64,000 nt of DNA from Trichothermofontia sp037445115 (lineage in GTDB: Bacteria > Cyanobacteriota > Cyanobacteriia > B231). The stretch covers positions 10,006 to 74,005 of the forward strand of contig JBBILC010000006.1 in NCBI GenBank assembly GCA_037445115.1. Reading direction: 5' to 3'. Positions within the stretch are counted from its first letter, which is position 1; every line of letters begins with the position of its first letter. A program made the translations under genes and the position numbers. The notes beneath the pieces were generated by a model. That model was not told the origin of the DNA. It saw nothing but the letters and a program-made list of their open reading frames with translations, and searched no databases. Shown here piece by piece: positions 58,248-64,000 of the stretch.

Positions 58248-61160
58248 TTAAATCCCCAATCCAGGATCGGCCTCCGGTTTTTTCTCCCCCTCCGGGAGCG
58301 CCTCACACACCAACAACGCTACCGGAAAATCCCTCAAAGCCTCACGCAGCCAGATCGTTTCCTCACACTCAACCACCTGGCCGGTAATCAGATTACGCCA
58401 GCTAGAAGCCAACCCCAACGGCAGACAAATCCGGGTTTCCTGCCAAACGTGCTCACCCAGCGGATATTCTCCCACCTTTAGCAACGAAGTGAGCAAACGG
58501 GGCACAATCGTGATCGCGATCGTGTGATCCCAGCGGCGAGCAAAGGCAATGACATGCTCCTTAAGACTACCCAGAATTTTCAACTTCTCGTACTCACCCC
58601 GCTGGAAAGTCTCCTGATAGAGATGTCGTGCCTTGAGGGCCTGGTGCATCAAAAAGAGCTTAATCCGACCATCGGCAGGTGTGGCCAATAAATCAGCAAT
58701 CAGGGTAGCCCGCTGTCCTTCCGGATTACTCCCACGGGCATCGCCCCCCCGCTTGCGAAGATCCTGTAACCAGGCCAACCGCTTTTCAAAATTGACTGGA
58801 CGACGGTTATCCGGATCAACCAGATTCAGCTCCCATAATTCCGTTCCCTGGTAAAAATCAGGCACCCCCGGCACGGTCGCTTTCAGCAAAACTTGGGACA
58901 GGGAATTCAAGATGCCAAAGTGTTGAAGTTTGGGTAAAAACTCACGAAAAGCAGTGACAAATGGGGTCTCTTCATTTGCCGCCAATTGTTTGAGAATCTC
59001 TTGGGCGAACTGGGTAACCCCCGCTTCGTAGCTGCTATCCGGTTTCAACCAGGCGGTATAGACCTTGGCTTCACGAATGGCCTTAATAAGATAGTCTTGA
59101 ATACGCTGGGTATAGGCCGCATAGTCCACAGGATCAAAAGGGAAGGTTCCCAACAGGGTTTGATAAAGAAAATATTCATCATTACGATCGGGCACATCCC
59201 GACCATCAACCTCCGTCTTATAGGCTGCATTAGCCTGCTGAAAAATATGTAGATACTGCTCCCACTCTTCAGGAATTTCCGATAACACATTGAGACGGGC
59301 ACGCACATCTTCCCCCCGTTTTGTATCATGGGTAGACGTTGCCGACATGGCATGGGGCCAATATTCAGCGCGATCCTGATTAAACGCATGGAAGACATCG
59401 GGTGATACCCCAAACTGACTCGGATCTGAACCCACCTCATTCAGCGATAACAGGCGATTGTAAATATACAGCACCGTATCCTCAACCCCCTTAGCCATAA
59501 GGGGACCGGTAAATTGCTGTAGACGCATGAGGAAGTGCAACCACGCCTGCTGGTCATCTTCCGATAGGGAGTCATCAAACTTGCCCAACAGGAACTTTTC
59601 CAAAAAACTGAGTTCATTCAAAAAGTTGGGAATATTCGCCTTGGCTTTAGCCAATACCCGTTGAATAATTTCCTGATCAGCAAGACTTGCCCCATCGCCA
59701 TTGATATAGGTTCGATACACCGGAAAGACTGCCAAAATTTCGATCAGCGCTGCCTTCAGGCCATAAATCGTAAAGTCACTGGCATAGCGATAGCGATTGG
59801 ATAACTCCTTGAGCAGATAGGCCAGGTTGTCAATATCTCCTGCCATGTGTTTGTCGATAATCAGGCGTTTCTTCTGATCGATTAAGTCCTCAACAAACCT
59901 TACTTTTTGAGCGATCGAGCCGTCGCAAATCTCTGGATTGCCAGTAAAGCGATAGTAAATATTAGTCAACAGTTCTTCCGAAGCCAGTTGGCAGAAAAGG
60001 CCATTCACCTGATTTAGGAAATCATAGCCAGTCGTTCCCTGGACCGGCCAATTCACGGGCAAACTCTCGTGACCTTCTAGAATCTTTTCAACCACAATAT
60101 AGGCATCTTCAGCCCCCTCTCGCAAACGGTTCAGGTATGCGGTTGGATCATAGAGACCATCAATATGATCAATGCGCAACCCTGTGATCTGTTTATTAGC
60201 TACCAGACTGAGGGTGAGGGCGTGGATCTTGTCGAAAACCTCCTCCCGCTCAACCCGCAACGAAATTAGATCATTGACCGTGAAGAATCGGCGATAGTTC
60301 AATTCTTCATTCCCCACCTTCCAGTAGGATAAGCGGAAGTATTGATCAGCTACGAGATTATCCAGGAGGTTATAGCTGTCCGGCTTACCGATCTTACCAT
60401 TAAAAATGGCAATATTTTCCTGAATGAAGTCGCGAATGACCTCACTTTCGTTCCACACTTCCCACAACATCCGTTTAATAAAGGCAATTTGCTCATAGCG
60501 CTCCTCACCCTCCGCTAGGGATGGCATATAGCGTAGGGCATAGAGAACGCCCAGGAGTTTGACAAAGTTAGGATCATTGCGACTGAGTTGTCGTCGCAGG
60601 CGATCGAGGTCATGGGTAAGGACCTGGGTATAGGTTTCGATCTTTAGGGGGAGTTTTTGATGATAGTAGTTAATTGAGAAGCCGTGGATATCATATTGCA
60701 ACTCTAATTCACCACTTTCGAGACAGTCACCATAAAATTTTCCTAAAAAAGGAGCAAGTAATCGCCCTTTCATATCTGCATAGGGATGCTCCCAGTTAAT
60801 ATCAAAAAAGTTACGATACTGGGACTCTGGCCCATTTTCGAGTATGTCAACGAGAATCAGGTTTTGGCTACTAAAGGCCATGTGATTGGGCACAATATCC
60901 TGTAACCAACCTAAGCCATGATCATGAACTGTCTGCATGAGCGCGGCAAACTCGTCTGGGGTTCCTAGTTCTGGATTAATCTGATCGGGATCAACAACAT
61001 CATAGCCATGTCCGCTACCACTACGGGCCTTAAGAACCGGCGAGGCATAAATATCGGAAATGCCTAATTCCGCCAGATAGGGAATAATTGCTTGGGCATC
61101 TTTGAAGGTAAAGTCAAGATTGAATTGGAGGCGATAGGTGGCAACAGGGATGCGTAACAT
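58248..61160 (-). CDS. treY: Malto-oligosyltrehalose synthase
   Basis: A 970-residue GH13 enzyme. It turns the reducing-end alpha-1,4 link of maltodextrins into an alpha,alpha-1,1 link. It starts MLRIPVATYRLQFNLDFTF, followed by GISDIYASPVLKARSGSGHG and DIVPNHMAF, typical of TreY. The nucleophile region is GLRIDHIDGLYDP and the acid/base region is YIVVEKILEGHESLP. The C-terminal part WDHTIAITIVPRLL closes the enzyme. The ATG is at 61158-61160. It lies downstream of treZ, and together they release trehalose from glycogen or maltodextrin. Confidence 0.95.
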   Translation of the reverse strand: MLRIPVATYRLQFNLDFTFKDAQAIIPYLAELGISDIYASPVLKARSGSGHGYDVVDPDQINPELGTPDEFAALMQTVHDHGLGWLQDIVPNHMAFSSQNLILVDILENGPESQYRNFFDINWEHPYADMKGRLLAPFLGKFYGDCLESGELELQYDIHGFSINYYHQKLPLKIETYTQVLTHDLDRLRRQLSRNDPNFVKLLGVLYALRYMPSLAEGEERYEQIAFIKRMLWEVWNESEVIRDFIQENIAIFNGKIGKPDSYNLLDNLVADQYFRLSYWKVGNEELNYRRFFTVNDLISLRVEREEVFDKIHALTLSLVANKQITGLRIDHIDGLYDPTAYLNRLREGAEDAYIVVEKILEGHESLPVNWPVQGTTGYDFLNQVNGLFCQLASEELLTNIYYRFTGNPEICDGSIAQKVRFVEDLIDQKKRLIIDKHMAGDIDNLAYLLKELSNRYRYASDFTIYGLKAALIEILAVFPVYRTYINGDGASLADQEIIQRVLAKAKANIPNFLNELSFLEKFLLGKFDDSLSEDDQQAWLHFLMRLQQFTGPLMAKGVEDTVLYIYNRLLSLNEVGSDPSQFGVSPDVFHAFNQDRAEYWPHAMSATSTHDTKRGEDVRARLNVLSEIPEEWEQYLHIFQQANAAYKTEVDGRDVPDRNDEYFLYQTLLGTFPFDPVDYAAYTQRIQDYLIKAIREAKVYTAWLKPDSSYEAGVTQFAQEILKQLAANEETPFVTAFREFLPKLQHFGILNSLSQVLLKATVPGVPDFYQGTELWELNLVDPDNRRPVNFEKRLAWLQDLRKRGGDARGSNPEGQRATLIADLLATPADGRIKLFLMHQALKARHLYQETFQRGEYEKLKILGSLKEHVIAFARRWDHTIAITIVPRLLTSLLKVGEYPLGEHVWQETRICLPLGLASSWRNLITGQVVECEETIWLREALRDFPVALLVCEALPEGEKKPEADPGLGI

Positions 61161-61362
61161 AGTGATGATTCAAATGAAACGTCAAATAGGGAGGGAAGGA
61201 TGCCGTTACTGGCAGAGGGGCTGGGATTGTTCCTGGTGTGTTTAGGATAACAACTGTGGCCTGATAGCGGCATTGGCTAGTACAGGTGGGGCAGGTGACT
61301 GGGACTGTGCCGATCGCTTAAATTGCCCCAATGGCCTGGACTGATGGGAGCAGAGGTTGGCG

Positions 61363-63195
61363 TTATGCTTGATAGAGCACCACACTGTGGGGAGCAAGCG
61401 TAACGGTAACGGCGTCCTGAAGCGTCGGGGGAGCGATCGCGCCAGTTCCCGCCCATTGGCGATCCGCCGAATCGAGCAGGCGTTGCCAGGAACCCGGTGG
61501 CCTGGGGGCTGCAAACGGCAATGCCGTTGGGGCAAAATTCAGGTAGAGCAACACCTGGTTAGCCGCAGTCCAACGATGCAACCAAAGTCCAGGCTGGTCC
61601 GGCAGGGTGACAACGGTCTGGGAACGCGTGTCCAGGTTAGCAAGGGCAGGCACCGTCCGCCGTAGTTGAATTAACTGTTTATAGAACGATCGCAGGACAC
61701 TCGGTTGTCCTTGCCGCGATCGCGACTCGTCCAATTTTGATTGTTGGAAAACCTCAACGCTTTGGGGATCAGGCACCTCCCCTTGCCAGTGAAACGACTT
61801 AAATTCTTCGGCCCGACCTTGGCGCACAGCGGCAATCAAATTCGCATCGCCATGACTGACGAAATAGAGAAAGGGAGCCGTTTCCCCATACTCCTCACCC
61901 ATAAATAGCATGGGTACAAACGGTGATAACAACGTCGCCCCAGCGGCCAGTTTCAATCTCTCAAAGTCTAACAGGTGAGATAAGCGTTCACCAGCGAGGC
62001 GATTGCCCACCTGATCGTGATTTTGACAACAGACCACAAATTGTTCCGCCGCACAATTACGGGGATCATTGCCATGCCGTCGCCGCCGGTGGGCTGAATA
62101 TTCCCCCGCATAAACATACCCCCGTCGGTAGGCTTGGGCCAGGTGTTCAATGCTGCCGAAATCCAGGTAATAGCCCGATTTCTCTCCCGTTAGAAGACTA
62201 TGCAAGGCATGGTGAAAATCATCACACCACTGGGCATCATGGCCCCATCCCCCGCTCGATTTAGGCCGAATGACACGGGTATCATTCAGATCACTTTCGG
62301 CAATTAAATAGCGTTGATAGGTGGTATCAGCGAGGGCTGCAACACGATCGGCCAACTCCTGCAAAAACGGCTGGGCACTGAAGTCATAAATTGCATGAAC
62401 GGCATCCAGACGTAGGGCATCAATATGAAAGTCACCCAGCCAGTACAGGGCATTTTCGAGAAAATACTGCCGCACTTCATCGCTGTCCGCGTCGTCAAAA
62501 TTGACCGCACTGCCCCAGGGGGTTTTGTATTTCTCGGTGAAGTAGGGACCATAATCCCAGAGATAATTGCCCTCCGGTCCCAGGTGGTTATAGACCACAT
62601 CCAAGATCACCGCGATCCCGGCTTGATGACAGGCATTGACCAGGGTTTTCAGCCCCACTGGCCCTCCGTAGGTGTCTTGCACGGCATAGGGATACACCCC
62701 GTCATAGCCCCAATTGCGATCGCCGGGATATTGGGCCACGGGCATGAGTTCGATCGCGTTAATGCCTAAATCGACTAAATCGGGCAGCCGATCGAGGATC
62801 GCCGCAAACGTTCCCGCTGGCGTAAAGGTGCCCACATGCAACTCATAAATCACCATCTGGGCGAGGGGAATCCCCCGCCAGTCAGCATCCTGCCACTTGA
62901 AGGCAGGATCAACTACAAAGGAAGGCCCATGTACCCCCTGCGGCTGCCACTGGGAGGCGGGATCGGGGCGTTCAAGCTCGCGATCGAGTTGGTAACGGTA
63001 CGGGGTACCGGGTCGGGCGCGAGTTGTAACCTGCCAGTAACCGCGATCGTCCTGGTGCATTGGGATCAGGCGATCGCTAGGCAATGATGACGAATCACCG
63101 AAATCTAGAAGATGGACGGCTACCGCTTCGCGCTGGGGTGCCCACACTGTAAATTGACATTGATCGTTACCAAGATATTGACTACCCAATTTCAT
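61363..63195 (-). CDS. treZ: Malto-oligosyltrehalose trehalohydrolase
   Basis: A 610-residue GH13 enzyme that frees trehalose from malto-oligosyltrehalose. The N-terminal beta domain has QCQFTVWAPQREAVAVHLLD. The barrel carries QMVIYELHVGTFTPAGTF, LDVVYNHLGPEGNYLWDYGP, IDALRLDAVHAIYD (nucleophile Asp) and RYLIAESDLNDTR (acid/base Glu), and CQNHDQVGNRLAGERL. ATG 63193-63195 gives a plausible start; a start at 63216 is possible. treY follows 202 bases downstream. No debranching treX or trehalase is seen. Confidence 0.95.
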   Translation of the reverse strand: MKLGSQYLGNDQCQFTVWAPQREAVAVHLLDFGDSSSLPSDRLIPMHQDDRGYWQVTTRARPGTPYRYQLDRELERPDPASQWQPQGVHGPSFVVDPAFKWQDADWRGIPLAQMVIYELHVGTFTPAGTFAAILDRLPDLVDLGINAIELMPVAQYPGDRNWGYDGVYPYAVQDTYGGPVGLKTLVNACHQAGIAVILDVVYNHLGPEGNYLWDYGPYFTEKYKTPWGSAVNFDDADSDEVRQYFLENALYWLGDFHIDALRLDAVHAIYDFSAQPFLQELADRVAALADTTYQRYLIAESDLNDTRVIRPKSSGGWGHDAQWCDDFHHALHSLLTGEKSGYYLDFGSIEHLAQAYRRGYVYAGEYSAHRRRRHGNDPRNCAAEQFVVCCQNHDQVGNRLAGERLSHLLDFERLKLAAGATLLSPFVPMLFMGEEYGETAPFLYFVSHGDANLIAAVRQGRAEEFKSFHWQGEVPDPQSVEVFQQSKLDESRSRQGQPSVLRSFYKQLIQLRRTVPALANLDTRSQTVVTLPDQPGLWLHRWTAANQVLLYLNFAPTALPFAAPRPPGSWQRLLDSADRQWAGTGAIAPPTLQDAVTVTLAPHSVVLYQA

Positions 63196-63842
63196 AATCA
63201 CTGCGGTGATTGACAACAGCTACTCCCGTTACAATCCTCCACTTTTCTAGGGAACAGCACCGCCTTGACAATAGCAGTTCTCCTGACTAAATGCCAAGTT
63301 GTCCATAATATGGCCGGACCTGGAATCCTCGTCCAGTAAGGCAGAGGGGAGACATTTTGGAGATTTTGGGCCGAGCAGACTGAATGCATGAGAGGCAGAA
63401 ATTTGTGGGTACTTCAATTAATCTGGGATGGGGGCATTTGAACTGCCCTAACCGATGGAATAACGTTGCTTGGGAGCGCAGGATGGGTCTGTTCCGAGCT
63501 ACCCTTTTGTCTGTACTCAGCACTTCGACCGTTGGGAAAGGATTGTGCAATTTCAAGTTAGATAGCCATCGTTGAGACGGGCAGCACTGCTGACTCTATT
63601 TCAACTGCTCCGATCGATTGTTCCACAACTTACCCCACAGGAATGGCATGATCAATGTGTGGTCTCATCGTTTGTTGGAGCCAAGTATTGATTAGAAAGA
63701 GGATGATTTTTTGAATTGTCTCCTGTCCTAGACAATGCCCTGTGGAACTCTTGCGAGTCATCCCAGAAGCATCGAAACATACATTGATATCTGTGATGTT
63801 AGCGATCGCGCCCCGCTCAGTTCTACCGATCGCCACTAGCAT
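63196..63842. other. treZ-psbD spacer
   Basis: No convincing gene in this region of about 650 bases. An open frame on the minus strand at 63630-63842 encodes 70 residues without recognisable motifs and has no clear ribosome site, so I leave it out. The treZ promoter should lie here. Confidence 0.5.
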
Positions 63843-63869
63843 AAAAAATGCCCCGACACCAGCGGGGCA
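63843..63869 (-). terminator. Rho-independent terminator of psbD
   Basis: On the minus strand TGCCCCG pairs with CGGGGCA (63849-63855 and 63863-63869), with a seven-base loop, and the stem is followed by six T residues (63843-63848 on the plus strand are A). It lies about 50 bases after the psbD stop. Confidence 0.85.
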
Positions 63870-63917
63870 CTGAACAGTTAGTTAGTTTAGTTACGATGGG
63901 TGAACCACCCCATTTCC

Positions 63918-64000
63918 CTAGAGCGCATTACCGCGAGGCAGCACTTCCTCAGGGAAGACAAATTTTTCATGGGGTTGGTCTTGGGGAGCCATCCAAGCCC
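63918..64000 (-). CDS. psbD: Photosystem II D2 protein, C-terminal part (runs off window)
   Basis: The last 26 codons of psbD read AWMAPQDQPHEKFVFPEEVL followed by PRGNAL and the stop TAG at 63918-63920. This is the highly conserved D2 C-terminus. D2 with D1 forms the reaction-centre core of photosystem II in the thylakoid membrane. The start and most of the gene lie beyond base 64000. A terminator follows at 63843-63869. Confidence 0.95.
   Translation of the reverse strand, partial: AWMAPQDQPHEKFVFPEEVLPRGNAL

Noticed and set aside
63630..63842. A 70-codon minus-strand gene next to psbD
   Set aside because: No motif, no ribosome site, and it begins directly at the psbD terminator.

Overview
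The window comes from a cyanobacterial chromosome, most probably a non-marine filamentous or unicellular species. It carries psaA and psaB (photosystem I), the 3' end of psbD (photosystem II D2), a groEL2-type chaperonin behind a CIRCE operator, the five-subunit bidirectional NAD(P)-linked [NiFe]-hydrogenase hoxEFUYH, an FtsH2-like thylakoid protease, many small cyanobacterium-type DUF proteins, and dense HIP1 octamers (GCGATCGC) inside genes. Spacers are rich in families of short cyanobacterial dispersed repeats. No rRNA, tRNA or CRISPR array was recognised.

Layout. 1-7.3 kb: groEL2 (partial), an EamA exporter, a ferrochelatase-family protein with a histidine-rich tail, a methyltransferase, a small transposon-like inverted-repeat element with a 9-bp target duplication, a CbiO-type ABC ATPase, an inositol-phosphatase-family enzyme and a Rieske lipoprotein. 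7.8-18.5 kb: a one-directional hydrogenase locus, hoxE-F-U-Y, CBS-CP12 fusion, DUF29, hoxH, then a three-gene module ([2Fe-2S] thioredoxin-like protein, PAS protein, SpoIIE/PP2C-type phosphatase), then hoxW, hypA and hypB. 18.6-24 kb: site-2 protease with CBS domains, trpD, Uma2 nuclease-fold protein, CHASE2-adenylate cyclase. 24.2-28.9 kb: psaB and psaA on the minus strand. 29.5-38.8 kb: DUF2811 protein, a phased array of DnaA-box-like 9-mers, ftsH, ppk, a GHL10 glycosidase-like protein and a two-domain glycosyltransferase. 39-44.2 kb: two DUF433/DUF5615 toxin-antitoxin-like pairs bracketing a 1093-residue three-domain glycosyltransferase. 44.3-48.9 kb: minus-strand housekeeping and DUF genes including scpB, then an XRE-GrpE fusion. 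49-56.1 kb: two large RTX proteases, one metalloprotease and one subtilase, with nearly identical C-terminal modules. 56.1-64 kb: a DUF559 nuclease-like gene, ureD, treY and treZ for trehalose synthesis, and the end of psbD with its terminator.

How the genes work together. The most striking unit is the hydrogenase locus. It combines the NAD(P)H-linked diaphorase (HoxEFU), the NiFe module (HoxYH), its specific endopeptidase (HoxW) and the nickel-insertion proteins (HypA, HypB) with four genes that look regulatory: a CP12 fusion that could read redox or nucleotide state, and a [2Fe-2S]/PAS/phosphatase set that I recall seeing beside [FeFe]-hydrogenase genes of anaerobic Firmicutes. This suggests a redox-responsive control layer on the hydrogenase, which is inference. 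The remaining hyp genes (C, D, E, F) are not in the window.
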